DNA from: Alphaproteobacteria bacterium
GTDB taxonomy: Bacteria > Pseudomonadota > Alphaproteobacteria > ATCC43930 > CGMCC-115725
Direction: 5' to 3'
Assembly (NCBI GenBank): GCA_028871055.1
Contig: JAGWON010000011.1
Coordinates: forward strand, 46,983-110,982
DNA: 64,000 nt
Made by a program: the position numbers and the translations under genes
The notes under the pieces: model-generated
Database searches by the model: none
Told to the model about the DNA's origin: nothing
What the model saw: the letters and a program-made list of their open reading frames with translations, nothing else
In this document: positions 1-8,691 of the stretch, one piece after another
Layout of the letters: every line of letters begins with the position of its first letter
Position numbering within the stretch: the stretch's first letter is position 1

Positions 1-1
1 G

Positions 2-310
2 CTCGATCTGTTCGAAAGCGAACGGCGGTTGGAACAGGTTCGCGCGATCGAACGCCAGTTGGTGGACGAACTCGCGCCCTGCCGCGGCGCGGCCGGCGTC
101 ATGGACGTCCGCGTCAAGGGCGCGATCGGCGTGGTCGAACTCGAATCGATCGACGATGTTGCGGCACTGCGCGGACGGTTCATTGACGAAGGCGTCTGGA
201 TCCGACCGTTCGGCCGCATCGTCTACCTGACCCCGGCGCTGACGATTGCGCCCGCGGAGTTGTCCGCTCTTACCGGCGCAATCCGGCGCGTCATTACGCG
301 TTCGCGCTGA
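2..310 (+). CDS. bioA: Adenosylmethionine-8-amino-7-oxononanoate aminotransferase, C-terminal part
   Basis: This is the last 102 codons of a PLP-dependent class III aminotransferase; the gene starts before the window. BioA makes 7,8-diaminopelargonate from KAPA and S-adenosylmethionine in biotin synthesis. The visible part has the C-terminal small-domain pattern of BioA: a VRVKGAIGVVEL strand followed by GVWIRPFGRIVYLTPAL. The active-site lysine lies upstream of the window. The 3' end overlaps the convergent dehydrogenase gene by 17 nt. Confidence 0.85.
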   Translation, partial: LDLFESERRLEQVRAIERQLVDELAPCRGAAGVMDVRVKGAIGVVELESIDDVAALRGRFIDEGVWIRPFGRIVYLTPALTIAPAELSALTGAIRRVITRSR

Positions 311-1370
311 CGATCGCGTGCTTCACCGCGGCGGTGACCTGGAGGGTCGTCGCCGTGCCGCCGAGATCGGGCGTATGGTTGGACTTGTCCGCGGTGACGC
401 GCTCGATCGCCGTCATCAGCCGCGACGCGGCGGCGGGCTCGCCGAGATGGTCGAGCATCAGCGCTGCGGTCCAAAAAGTGGCGATCGGGTTGGCGACACC
501 CTTGCCGGCGATATCGAAAGCCGATCCATGGATCGGCTCGAACATCGACGGAAACCGCCGCTCGGGATTGAGATTTGCCGTCGGCGCGATGCCGAGCGAG
601 CCCGCAAGCGCCGCCGCTAGGTCGGATAGAATATCGGCATGGAGGTTGGACGCGACCACCACATCGATGCTTTTCGGCTTCGATACCATGCGTGTCGTCA
701 TCGCATCGACCAGGGCCTTGTCCCATGTGACGTCGACGTAATCGCGCGCGATCTCGGCGGCGATCTCGTCCCACATGACCATGGCATGGCGCTGAGCATT
801 CGATTTGGTGACGACGGTCAGCTTCTTGCGTGGCCGCTTGCGTGCAAGCTCGAAGGCATAGCGCATGATCCGGGTTACGCCTATCCGCGTGAAAATTGCG
901 ACCTCGGTGGCGACTTCCTCGGCCAAGCCGCGATGGACGCGACCGCCGCTGCCGGAATATTCGCCTTCGCTGTTCTCGCGCAAGATCAGCCAGTCGATGT
1001 CGCCCGGTACACAATCCCGCAGCGGCGGGACGATGCCCGGAAGGATTCGCGCGGGCCGCAAGTTGGCGTATTGGTCGAGCCCCTGGCAGATCGGCAGCCG
1101 TAAACCCCAAAGCGTCACGTGGTCGGGGATCGTGGCGTCGCCGACGGCGCCAAAGAAGATGGCATCGAATAACTTGAGGGCCGCGACGCCGTCCGCGGGC
1201 ATCAGCCGCCCGGTCTTGCGGTAGAAATCCGAGCCCCACGGAAACTGCTCGACGATGAGCCGGAAGCTGCCGTCGCGGCGCTCGAGCGTTTCGAGCACAT
1301 CGAGCCCGGCCGCGATCACTTCCTTGCCAATGCCATCGCCGGGTATGGCCGCGATCCGGTGCTCGCGCAT
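294..1370 (-). CDS. Tartrate/D-malate-type dehydrogenase (isopropylmalate dehydrogenase superfamily)
   Basis: A 358-residue NAD-dependent beta-decarboxylating dehydrogenase. The N-terminus has IAAIPGDGIGKEV. The region SNLHADILSDLAAALAG is the Mg/substrate-binding signature of the isocitrate/isopropylmalate family, and EPIHGSAFDIAGKGVANP is the conserved C-terminal block. The DHVTLWGLRLPICQ stretch and the lack of a leucine-biosynthesis context favour the tartrate dehydrogenase/decarboxylase or D-malate dehydrogenase branch over LeuB. It lies 4 nt downstream of an NTF2-like gene on the same strand, so the two are probably co-transcribed. The exact substrate cannot be read from sequence. Confidence 0.85.
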   Translation of the reverse strand: MREHRIAAIPGDGIGKEVIAAGLDVLETLERRDGSFRLIVEQFPWGSDFYRKTGRLMPADGVAALKLFDAIFFGAVGDATIPDHVTLWGLRLPICQGLDQYANLRPARILPGIVPPLRDCVPGDIDWLILRENSEGEYSGSGGRVHRGLAEEVATEVAIFTRIGVTRIMRYAFELARKRPRKKLTVVTKSNAQRHAMVMWDEIAAEIARDYVDVTWDKALVDAMTTRMVSKPKSIDVVVASNLHADILSDLAAALAGSLGIAPTANLNPERRFPSMFEPIHGSAFDIAGKGVANPIATFWTAALMLDHLGEPAAASRLMTAIERVTADKSNHTPDLGGTATTLQVTAAVKHAIVSANA

Positions 1371-1374
1371 GGCA

Positions 1375-1794
1375 TCAGTGCAGCTGTGCCGGCGTACCGG
1401 TGCGATCGGTCGGGATGACCGCGCTTGCTTGGTGATGGATCATGCGCCAGGCGCCTTCCTCGCGAATGAAGATATTGGTGGCGGCCAACAGGCCGCCGGA
1501 CAATTCCTCCTCGCATAGCACGATGGCGATGTCGCCATAAAGATGGACGCGCTCGTTGTGGCACATAATCCGGAAGTCGGGATCGTTCAGCACGCGGCGC
1601 CAGCTTTCCATCACGGCTTCGCGGCCTTCGACCGCGTTCCAGCCCGGATGTAGGCATAGCACGGCCGCCTGCCGGGCCCAGATCGCCTCCATGCCCGCGT
1701 AATCGCCGCGGCCGAAGGCGCGGTAAAACTCGAGATTTGCCGCGAGAACCGCGTCAGTACCGGTCATCGACACGGGGAGATGGGGATCGGTCAT
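1375..1794 (-). CDS. SnoaL/NTF2-like protein
   Basis: About 139 residues in the alpha+beta cone fold of nuclear-transport-factor-2-like proteins. Family features are an N-terminal helix (VLAANLEFYRAFGRGDYAGMEAIW), HPGWNAVEGREAVMESWRRVL, and a C-terminal GAWRMIHHQAS strand. Such proteins are often small ligand-binding or isomerase-like domains; no catalytic pair is identifiable here. The start at MTDPH is chosen; another ATG six codons upstream is possible. It is encoded just upstream of the dehydrogenase gene, which suggests a shared pathway. Confidence 0.7.
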   Translation of the reverse strand: MTDPHLPVSMTGTDAVLAANLEFYRAFGRGDYAGMEAIWARQAAVLCLHPGWNAVEGREAVMESWRRVLNDPDFRIMCHNERVHLYGDIAIVLCEEELSGGLLAATNIFIREEGAWRMIHHQASAVIPTDRTGTPAQLH

Positions 1795-1954
1795 CCGGCG
1801 GCCTCCAACCAATTCACATTTTGGACGGCATTTTGAGCGGATCGGGCCTATTGGTGGTTTAACGCGGCGTCTGCGGCATATTGTCCCTTATGAGGCACGT
1901 GCGGGCCGGGACAAGAATGCGACCGCTTGCATGATCGGAGCGGCGTCGATACGT

Positions 1955-1993
1955 TGCGAACGCTTCGCATTTGCACACTAGAAGGGCTATAAT
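1955..1993 (+). promoter_or_regulatory. Candidate promoter/operator of the FTR1 gene
   Basis: A perfect inverted repeat TGCGAA-cgc-TTCGCA (1955–1969) is followed by TATAAT at 1988–1993, which ends only 5 nt before the FTR1 ATG at 1999. If TATAAT is the -10 element the transcript would be leaderless or nearly so; there is no well-spaced Shine-Dalgarno sequence. The palindrome could bind an iron-responsive repressor, but it matches no consensus I can name with confidence. Confidence 0.35.
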
Positions 1994-1998
1994 TTCCG

Positions 1999-2832
1999 AT
2001 GCTTGCCGTTGCCGTCATCGTGTTTCGCGAAGTCCTTGAGGCTGCCCTCATCGTCAGCATCGTCCTCGCCGCCACGGTCGGCGTCGCCAATCGCGCTCGG
2101 GCGGTCGTGCTTGGCATCGTCGCGGGCATCGCCGGTGCATCGCTCGTGGCGGCATTCACCGGCGAAATCGCGAGCGCGGTGGCGGGCATGGGGCAGGAGC
2201 TGTTCGACGCGACCGTCCTCTTCACCGCCGTTGGCATGCTTGGCTGGCACAACGTCTGGATGCACCGGCATGGGCGCGAGCTTGCGGCCTCGGCATCGCG
2301 GGTGGGTGACGCCGTGCGGACCGGCTCGAAGCCGCTCTACGCGCTCGGCATCGTGGTCGCGCTCACCGTGTTGCGCGAAGGGTCCGAGGTCGTGCTGTTC
2401 GTGTACGGCATTGCCGCGGCGGCGGGTACCAGCGCGATGGCGCAGCTTGGTGGCGGTGTTCTTGGCTTGGCCTTTGGTGTGGCGGCCGGTGTCGCGCTCT
2501 ATTGGGGATTGCTCCGCATTCCAATGCGCCATCTCTTCACCGTGACGAGCTGGCTGATTCTGCTGCTCGCCGCCGGCATGGCGTCCCAGGGCGCGGCATT
2601 CCTGAACCAGGTCGGTGTGTTGCCGTCGCTCGGCAGCGCGCTGTGGGATAGCTCGTTCTTGTTGAGCGAGAACAGCATTCTCGGCAGAACGTTGCATGCG
2701 CTGGTTGGTTATGTCTCGCATCCGCTCGGCATCCAGATCGTGTTCTATCTCGCGACGATCGCGGTCATTGGCATACTGATGCGACTGAGCGGCCGCAACA
2801 ACGCGCTCGCGCCATTCAAATCAGCGGAATAG
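1999..2832 (+). CDS. FTR1-family iron permease
   Basis: A 277-residue polytopic membrane protein with about seven hydrophobic segments. It carries the two hallmark R-E-x-x-E iron-binding motifs of Ftr1/EfeU: REVLE at residues 10–14 and REGSE at residues 126–130. The family moves ferric iron across the cytoplasmic membrane. The usual partners EfeO and EfeB are not adjacent, so this permease stands alone here. The start is placed at the ATG directly before the first REVLE helix, as is typical of the family. Confidence 0.85.
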   Translation: MLAVAVIVFREVLEAALIVSIVLAATVGVANRARAVVLGIVAGIAGASLVAAFTGEIASAVAGMGQELFDATVLFTAVGMLGWHNVWMHRHGRELAASASRVGDAVRTGSKPLYALGIVVALTVLREGSEVVLFVYGIAAAAGTSAMAQLGGGVLGLAFGVAAGVALYWGLLRIPMRHLFTVTSWLILLLAAGMASQGAAFLNQVGVLPSLGSALWDSSFLLSENSILGRTLHALVGYVSHPLGIQIVFYLATIAVIGILMRLSGRNNALAPFKSAE

Positions 2833-2911
2833 GGACCGCCGGTTTGGGTGTTGCCGTGCGCGGCAAAACCCAATAGGTCTAAAGGCCTTCCGCCGAGACC
2901 GGAGGTCCCGC

Positions 2912-4579
2912 CTGACATCCCGCCGCGCCGCGCAAATTCTCGTCGACCAACTCAAGATTCATGGCGCCGACACCGCCTTTGGCGTGCCCGGAGAGAGTTA
3001 TCTCGCATTACTCGATGCGCTGCATGATACGAACTCGATCCGGCTGATCGTTTGTCGCCAAGAGGGTGGCGCGTCGATGATGGCCGACGCCTACGGCAAA
3101 CTTACCGGTCGACCGGGCATTTGCCTCGTGACGCGTGGCCCGGGCACCACCAATGCCGCCGCTGGCATTCACGTCGCGATGCAGGATTCGACGCCGATGG
3201 TTGTCCTGATCGGCCAAGTCGCCCGCAATGCCCGCGGCCGCGAGGCGTTGCAGGAGCTGGATTACAAACAGTTCCTCGGCGGCATGGTGAAATACGTCGA
3301 GGAGATCGTCGATCCGAAGCGTATCCCCGAATACGTCAGTCGCGCGTTTCACGCCGCAGCCGGCGGACGGCCGGGTCCGGTCGCCTTGGCCCTGCCGGAA
3401 GATATGCTCGAAGAACTGGCCGAGGCTGCCGACGCCGCGCCTTATAGCCGGATCGAGCCTCATCCGTCGCCGCAGCAGATGGAAGGCCTGGCTGCACTCC
3501 TCGCCAAGGCCGAGCGGCCGATGATGCTGCTTGGCGGCAGTCAATGGGATGCCGCCACCGTCAAACAGATTGAAGATTTTGCCGCAGCCTTCGCGCTTCC
3601 GGTCTGCACCGGGTTCCGCCGCCAGGACCGGTTCGACAACCGCCATCCGAGCTTCGCCGGCGATCTCGGCATCGCCGCCAATCCGAAACTCGCGGCCCGG
3701 GTGCGCGACGTCGATCTTCTGGTCGCCGTCGGCGGCCGGATGGGCGAGGCAACGACCGCCGGCTATAGCCTGATTACGGTGCCGCATCCACAGCAACAGC
3801 TCGTCCACGTCCATCCCGATCCGAACGAGCTCGGCCGCGTCTACCAGCCGACGCTTGCGATCAATGCCAGTCCGCGCACCTTTGCGCCGCTCGCGTCCGT
3901 GCTCAAGCCTGCGGCCGCGCCGCGCTGGGCGGCCGGAACCGTGGCGGCGCATCAGGATTATCTCGCCTTCATCGAACCGTCAAAGCTGCCGGGCGCCCTC
4001 CAGCTCGCACCGATCGTGCGCTGGCTCGACGGGAATTTGCCGGCGGACGCGATCTGGTGCAATGGCGCCGGCAACTTTGCCGGCTGGGTGCACCGGCACC
4101 ACCAGTATACCGGATACGGCACGCAGCTGGCGCCAACCAGCGGTTCAATGGGCTACGGCTTTCCCGCCGCGGTGGCGGCCAAGCTCGTGCACCCTGATCG
4201 GCCGGTTGTGTGCTTCTGCGGCGACGGCGATTTCCTGATGACCGGGCAGGAATTGGCGACGGCTGTGCGCTACCGGCTGCCCATCATCACGTTGATCGTC
4301 AACAATGGCATGTACGGCACCATCCGCATGCACCAGGAAACGTATTATCCCGGTCGCAGCTTCGGCACGGATCTCGTAAACCCCGATTTCGCCGCGCTAG
4401 CCAGGGCCTATGGGGCTCATGGCGAGACGGTCGAGCGCACCGAGGACTTTGCGGCCGTATTCACGCGCGCGGCGGCTACAGGCAAGCCGGCGATTCTCGA
4501 TCTCAAGGTCGATCCCGAAGCGATCACGACCCGATCCACCATCGCCGACCTCCGCGCCGCCACGAAGGCGCGGCACTGA
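2912..4579 (+). CDS. Acetolactate synthase-like thiamine-diphosphate enzyme with a probable CTG start
   Basis: A 555-residue ThDP-dependent enzyme. The N-terminal PYR domain has the catalytic glutamate E51 in RQEGGASMMADAYGKL. The C-terminal PP domain has CGDGDF with downstream NNGMYGT (ThDP/Mg motif, from about residue 437). The first usual start codon in frame (GTG, 2984) would cut into the conserved first strand. Homology in this family begins at TSRRAAQILVDQLKIHGADT, which places the start at CTG 2912, six bases after a perfect GGAGG at 2901–2905. The enzyme resembles biosynthetic acetolactate synthases, but the context (an aldehyde dehydrogenase 11 nt downstream) suggests a catabolic decarboxylase or lyase. 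Confidence 0.8.
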   Translation: MTSRRAAQILVDQLKIHGADTAFGVPGESYLALLDALHDTNSIRLIVCRQEGGASMMADAYGKLTGRPGICLVTRGPGTTNAAAGIHVAMQDSTPMVVLIGQVARNARGREALQELDYKQFLGGMVKYVEEIVDPKRIPEYVSRAFHAAAGGRPGPVALALPEDMLEELAEAADAAPYSRIEPHPSPQQMEGLAALLAKAERPMMLLGGSQWDAATVKQIEDFAAAFALPVCTGFRRQDRFDNRHPSFAGDLGIAANPKLAARVRDVDLLVAVGGRMGEATTAGYSLITVPHPQQQLVHVHPDPNELGRVYQPTLAINASPRTFAPLASVLKPAAAPRWAAGTVAAHQDYLAFIEPSKLPGALQLAPIVRWLDGNLPADAIWCNGAGNFAGWVHRHHQYTGYGTQLAPTSGSMGYGFPAAVAAKLVHPDRPVVCFCGDGDFLMTGQELATAVRYRLPIITLIVNNGMYGTIRMHQETYYPGRSFGTDLVNPDFAALARAYGAHGETVERTEDFAAVFTRAAATGKPAILDLKVDPEAITTRSTIADLRAATKARH

Positions 4580-4590
4580 CGGAGGGGTCA

Positions 4591-6030
4591 ATGGTCGCTT
4601 TCAAGAATTACGTCGCCGGTGAGTGGGTCGATTCCAGCCAAGCGATCGTCAATCGCAATCCTGCCGACCTTGCGGACGTCGTTGGCGAATATGCCCGCGG
4701 CGACAAGGCACTCGTCGGCCGTTCTGTTGCCGCGGCGCAGGCGGCCGTCGGCAAATGGTCGCAGGCGACGCCGCAGGAGCGCGCCGATGCGCTGGATCGC
4801 ATCGGCACCGAACTGCTCGCCCGCCGCGACGAGCTCGGCAAGTTGCTGACGCGCGAGGAGGGCAAGATCGTGGCGGATGGCGTCGGCGAAGTTGCCCGTG
4901 CCGGCGCGATCTTCAAGTTCTTTGCCGGCGAGGCAGTGCGGCTGGGTGGCGAGAAGGTGCCGTCGGTGCGGTTCGGCGTCGAGGTTGAGATCGCGCGCGA
5001 GCCGGTCGGCGTGGTCGGAATCATCACGCCGTGGAATTTTCCGATCGCCATCCCGGCGTGGAAGATTGCGCCGGCGCTGGCCTACGGAAACTGCGTGGTG
5101 TTCAAGCCGGCGGAGCTGGTGCCCGGCTCGGCCTGGGCATTGACCGAGATCATCGCGCACAGCGGGCTGCCGGCCGGCGCCTTCAACCTAGTGATGGGAT
5201 CGGGAGCGGAGATCGGCGACACGATCTGTGGCGCTGCCGGCATCGACGCCATCAGCTTCACGGGCTCGACCGCCGTCGGCGCGATCGTGCGGCGTGCCGT
5301 CACCGAGCGCGGCGCGCGGGTGCAGCTCGAAATGGGCGGAAAGAATCCGCTCGTCGTGCTCGACGACGCCGATCTGCCGAATGCGGTCGGCTGCGCGATC
5401 AATGGCGCCTATTTCCAGACGGGTCAGCGATGCACCGCGTCGAGCCGTCTGATCGTCACCGCGGGCGTCCACGACCGGTTCGTTGCGGCGCTTGTCGAAC
5501 GGCTGCAGAAACTCGCCGTTGGTCCAGGGCTCGATCCCGCCAGCGAGATGGGCCCAGTCGTGAGTGAGGCGCAACTCGCGCAGGACCAGAGATATCTAGC
5601 CATCGGGCGCGACGAAGGCGCGCGGCTGGCCTTCGGCGGCGAGCGGCTCAATCGTCCCGCGCAGGGTTATTACATGGCGCCGGCGCTGTTCACCGATACG
5701 CACAATGCGATGCGCATCAATCGCGAGGAGATATTCGGTCCGGTCGCCAGTGTGCAAAAGGTCAACGACTTCGATACCGCGCTCGAAACCGCGAATGATA
5801 CGGAGTATGGCTTGTCGTCCGGCATCTGCACGCGGTCGCTCAAATACGCCAGCGCGTTCAAGCGTCATTCGCGGGCCGGCATGGTGACGGTAAATCTGCC
5901 GACTGCCGGCGTCGATTATCACGTACCCTTCGGCGGCCGGAAAAATTCGAGCTACGGCCCGCGCGAGCAAGGTGCCTATGCCCGTGAGTTCTATACCGCC
6001 GTCAAGACGAGCTACATTCTGCCCATCTGA
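4591..6030 (+). CDS. NAD(P)-dependent aldehyde dehydrogenase
   Basis: 479 residues, the full length of the ALDH superfamily. Visible motifs are IITPWNFPIAIPAWK, KPAELVPGSAW, FTGSTAVG, the general-base glutamate E247 in LEMGGKNP, the nucleophile C281 in TGQRCTASSR, and REEIFGPV. The PFGGRKNSSYGPREQG tail resembles 2,5-dioxovalerate (alpha-ketoglutarate semialdehyde) dehydrogenases. The start at 4591 follows GGAGGGG; the frame is open further upstream but that part is only a shadow of the preceding gene. It lies 11 nt after the ThDP enzyme gene and is probably co-transcribed, oxidising an aldehyde product of that pathway. Confidence 0.85.
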   Translation: MVAFKNYVAGEWVDSSQAIVNRNPADLADVVGEYARGDKALVGRSVAAAQAAVGKWSQATPQERADALDRIGTELLARRDELGKLLTREEGKIVADGVGEVARAGAIFKFFAGEAVRLGGEKVPSVRFGVEVEIAREPVGVVGIITPWNFPIAIPAWKIAPALAYGNCVVFKPAELVPGSAWALTEIIAHSGLPAGAFNLVMGSGAEIGDTICGAAGIDAISFTGSTAVGAIVRRAVTERGARVQLEMGGKNPLVVLDDADLPNAVGCAINGAYFQTGQRCTASSRLIVTAGVHDRFVAALVERLQKLAVGPGLDPASEMGPVVSEAQLAQDQRYLAIGRDEGARLAFGGERLNRPAQGYYMAPALFTDTHNAMRINREEIFGPVASVQKVNDFDTALETANDTEYGLSSGICTRSLKYASAFKRHSRAGMVTVNLPTAGVDYHVPFGGRKNSSYGPREQGAYAREFYTAVKTSYILPI

Positions 6031-6638
6031 CGTCGCCGCCGTATGCGCCAACAGACATAAGTGGCCGCGAGCGCGAGCACGGCGCATCCCGCGCCGATCG
6101 CGAGCGGTTCGACGCTCTGCATCGTCGCAAGAAAGCTGAAGACCCCCTTGCCCAGCCAATAGGCGATCGTGCTCCAGAAACCAACCCACAGTGCCGCGCC
6201 GATGCAGTTGAAGGCGAGGAAGCGCAGCCAGTGCATGCCGAGGCTGCCGGCGGCAACGCCGTTGAGTTGCCGTGCGATCACGACAAAGCGGGCGACGACG
6301 ATGATTGGCGCACCATAACGCTCGACGAAGCGCTCTACCTTGGCCAGGTTATCCGCCGTGAGACCGACCCGGTTGCCATAGCGGATCAGCAGAACATGGC
6401 CGCCGGTGTGGCCGATCAGGAAGCCGACATTGTCGCCGAACACTGCGCCGAGCCACGCTATGCCGGCCAGCAGCCAGATGTTCAATGCGTGCTGGGCCGC
6501 GACCGCGGCGGCCGTCACCAGCAGCGTCTCGCCCGGAACCGGAAGACCGAAGTCCTCGAGGAAGATGGCCAAAAAGACGGCGAGGTAGCCGTAGTCGCCG
6601 ATGGAGCGATGGATGATATGGACAAGCTCGGCGAGCAC
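6012..6638 (-). CDS. DedA-family membrane protein
   Basis: 208 residues with the DedA/VTT arrangement: an N-terminal helix, then the re-entrant motif FLEDFGLPVPGETLLV, the GDNVGFLIG glycine motif, the conserved arginine in VVARFVVIARQLNGVAAG, and hydrophobic C-terminal helices ending in a basic tail. DedA proteins act as undecaprenyl-phosphate or phospholipid flippases and support membrane homeostasis. The gene converges on the aldehyde dehydrogenase with a 19-nt overlap of the coding ends. Confidence 0.85.
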   Translation of the reverse strand: MLAELVHIIHRSIGDYGYLAVFLAIFLEDFGLPVPGETLLVTAAAVAAQHALNIWLLAGIAWLGAVFGDNVGFLIGHTGGHVLLIRYGNRVGLTADNLAKVERFVERYGAPIIVVARFVVIARQLNGVAAGSLGMHWLRFLAFNCIGAALWVGFWSTIAYWLGKGVFSFLATMQSVEPLAIGAGCAVLALAATYVCWRIRRRRQMGRM

Positions 6639-6861
6639 CGGTTTCAGCCGCGGCTAATGAGCGTGCGCCTGTTTAGGGCTAACGCCGGCCCACGGCAACC
6701 GGCGTCGCGTATCCAGACCCAGACTGTAGTCGTAGGCAAATTACGGCATATAGCTGCATATTTTACACAATTCAGAATTCACGGTGACTGATGCATAGTC
6801 TCCCGAGAGCGCCGGGACGCGTGCGTCCGAACGCGCAATCTCGAGCATATGGGGACGCAGG

Positions 6862-7833
6862 ATGAACCGAGGACATGGGCTGATTTTCGCGTTGGTCGCC
6901 GCGCTGGCGGTGACGGCTGGTGGCGCGCCATCGCGGGCTGCGGACGAAACGACGCTCACCATCTTCGCGGCCGGCACCCTCGCGGTCCCGTTCAAGCACG
7001 TCGATCAATTGTTCGAGCAGGAATATCCCAACGTTGTCGTTCAGCCGCAATTCGGCGGCAGCGTCAAGATGGCCAAGCACATCACCGAGTTGCATCAGGA
7101 CGCCGACATCCTGGCGGTCGCAGATTACACCGTGATCCCGAAATACATGTTCGGTGGCGACGGGAAAACATCCTACGCCGATTGGTATGTCGGCTTTGCG
7201 CGCAACGCGATCACCTTCGTCTATACCGACAAGAGCAAGTTTGCGAACGCGGTCACGCCGCGCAACTGGTATCACGTGCTGGCGCGCAAGGGTGTCGAGA
7301 TCGGCCGGTCCAATCCCGATACCGATCCATCCGGCTATCAGACGGTGCAGATGCTGAGCCTAGCGGAGAAATACTATTCATCCCCCGGTCTCGCCGAGAA
7401 AATCCTCGCCAATGCGCCGCTTGCGAACATGCGCGACACGGAAACCGCGCTGATTGCCGCCCTGCAGTTGAGCCAGATCGATTATCTCGCGATCTATCGC
7501 TCCGATGCGCTCCAACATCATTTCAAGTTCATCAACCTGCCAGCCAAAATCAACCTGAGCGATCCGGCTTATGCATTGGCCTATGCCGGGGGCGTGGCGC
7601 ATACCAAGAATGGCGACCTCACCGGTAAGCCGATCGTCTATGCGATCACAATTATTGCCAATAGTCCGAAGAAGGATTTGGCCGAGAAATACATCGCCTT
7701 CTTACTCGGTCCAGCGGGGCAGAAAATCTTACGGAAGAGCGGATTCGGCACGTTCAGTCCGGCCTATGCGATGAATCCCGACAAGGCACCGGCTGGGCTG
7801 CGGTCGCTCGTCAAGCCATGGCCGGCTTCCTGA
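6862..7833 (+). CDS. wtpA: Tungstate/molybdate-type ABC transporter substrate-binding protein
   Basis: 323 residues with a Sec signal peptide (MNRGHGLIFALVAALAVTAG, cleavage near SRA|ADE). The mature start TLTIFAAGTLAVPFKHVDQLFE and the DPSGYQTVQMLSL segment are typical of WtpA/ModA-like oxyanion-binding proteins. It is the first gene of a complete binding protein–permease–ATPase operon. The family binds tungstate or molybdate; which of the two cannot be told from sequence. The divergent neighbour is dedA, and the roughly 220-nt intergenic region holds the promoter. Confidence 0.8.
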   Translation: MNRGHGLIFALVAALAVTAGGAPSRAADETTLTIFAAGTLAVPFKHVDQLFEQEYPNVVVQPQFGGSVKMAKHITELHQDADILAVADYTVIPKYMFGGDGKTSYADWYVGFARNAITFVYTDKSKFANAVTPRNWYHVLARKGVEIGRSNPDTDPSGYQTVQMLSLAEKYYSSPGLAEKILANAPLANMRDTETALIAALQLSQIDYLAIYRSDALQHHFKFINLPAKINLSDPAYALAYAGGVAHTKNGDLTGKPIVYAITIIANSPKKDLAEKYIAFLLGPAGQKILRKSGFGTFSPAYAMNPDKAPAGLRSLVKPWPAS

Positions 7834-7854
7834 TCCGATAGCGCGCGCGGCACC

Positions 7855-8691
7855 ATGAACGGCGGGCAGCGAGCGTGGCGCGGCGCAGAGAGCGCCGGGT
7901 TCCCTGTGGTGTTGCTCATATCGTGGTTCTTGGGCGGGCTGTTGCTCGCTTTCATTCTACTGCCGCTCATCCAGTTGCTGGTGGCTCAGACTGCCGGGAC
8001 CATGCTGCGGGTCGCAGCCGAGGCCGACGTGCGCAATGCCGTGGTGCTGAGCGTCGGCGCAGCGTTCCTGACGGCTCTGGTTGCCGGAGCGTTTGGTATC
8101 CCGCTGGCTTATCTGCTGGCGCGCGGCGTTTTCCGCGGCAAGGGCATGGTCGCGGCGATCGTCGACATACCGCTTACGGTTCCGCACACCGTAGCCGGCA
8201 TCGCTTTGCTCATGGTCTTCGGCCGGTACGGGGTGATCGGTGAACCACTCGAGAATTATCTCGGGCTGCGCTTCTGGGGCACGCTTGCCGGTATCGTCGT
8301 GGCGATGCTCTTCGTCTCAGTGCCGTACACGGTCAATGCCGCGCGCATCGCCTTCGAAGGAATCGATCCGAGGATCGAGATGGTTGCGCGCACCCTCGGC
8401 ATGGGCCCGTTGCAGGCCGTGGCGCGGGTCACCTTGCCGCTCGCCTGGCGGGGCATCGCGACAGGGCTGACACTGACATTCGCGCGCTCGATCAGCGAAT
8501 TCGGCGCTGTCGTGATTCTGGTCTATTATCCAATGACCGCGCCGGTGAAGATCTACGACATGTTCCTCAACTACGGACTCCAGGACGCCTCGGCGGCGGC
8601 GGCTCTGCTGCTGCTGGTCTCGCTTGCGCTGTTCATCCTGTTCCGCCACCTCGCCTACGGCCGCTGGCCGATTGCCGGCAACGGGAGATGA
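7855..8691 (+). CDS. wtpB: ABC transporter permease, tungstate/molybdate type
   Basis: 278 residues with about six transmembrane helices and the cytoplasmic EAA loop in the form IEMVARTLGMGPLQAVARVTLPLAWRG, which contacts the ATPase. The block SISEFGAVVILVYYP is characteristic of molybdate/tungstate/sulfate permeases (ModB/WtpB/CysT). It begins 21 nt after wtpA, and its TGA overlaps the ATG of wtpC as ATGA, indicating translational coupling. Confidence 0.85.
   Translation: MNGGQRAWRGAESAGFPVVLLISWFLGGLLLAFILLPLIQLLVAQTAGTMLRVAAEADVRNAVVLSVGAAFLTALVAGAFGIPLAYLLARGVFRGKGMVAAIVDIPLTVPHTVAGIALLMVFGRYGVIGEPLENYLGLRFWGTLAGIVVAMLFVSVPYTVNAARIAFEGIDPRIEMVARTLGMGPLQAVARVTLPLAWRGIATGLTLTFARSISEFGAVVILVYYPMTAPVKIYDMFLNYGLQDASAAAALLLLVSLALFILFRHLAYGRWPIAGNGR

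Noticed and set aside
4210..4590. A longer N-terminus for the aldehyde dehydrogenase
   Set aside because: The frame is open, but its translation is a shadow of the ThDP enzyme; the ALDH family starts at the ATG at 4591 with its own GGAGG.
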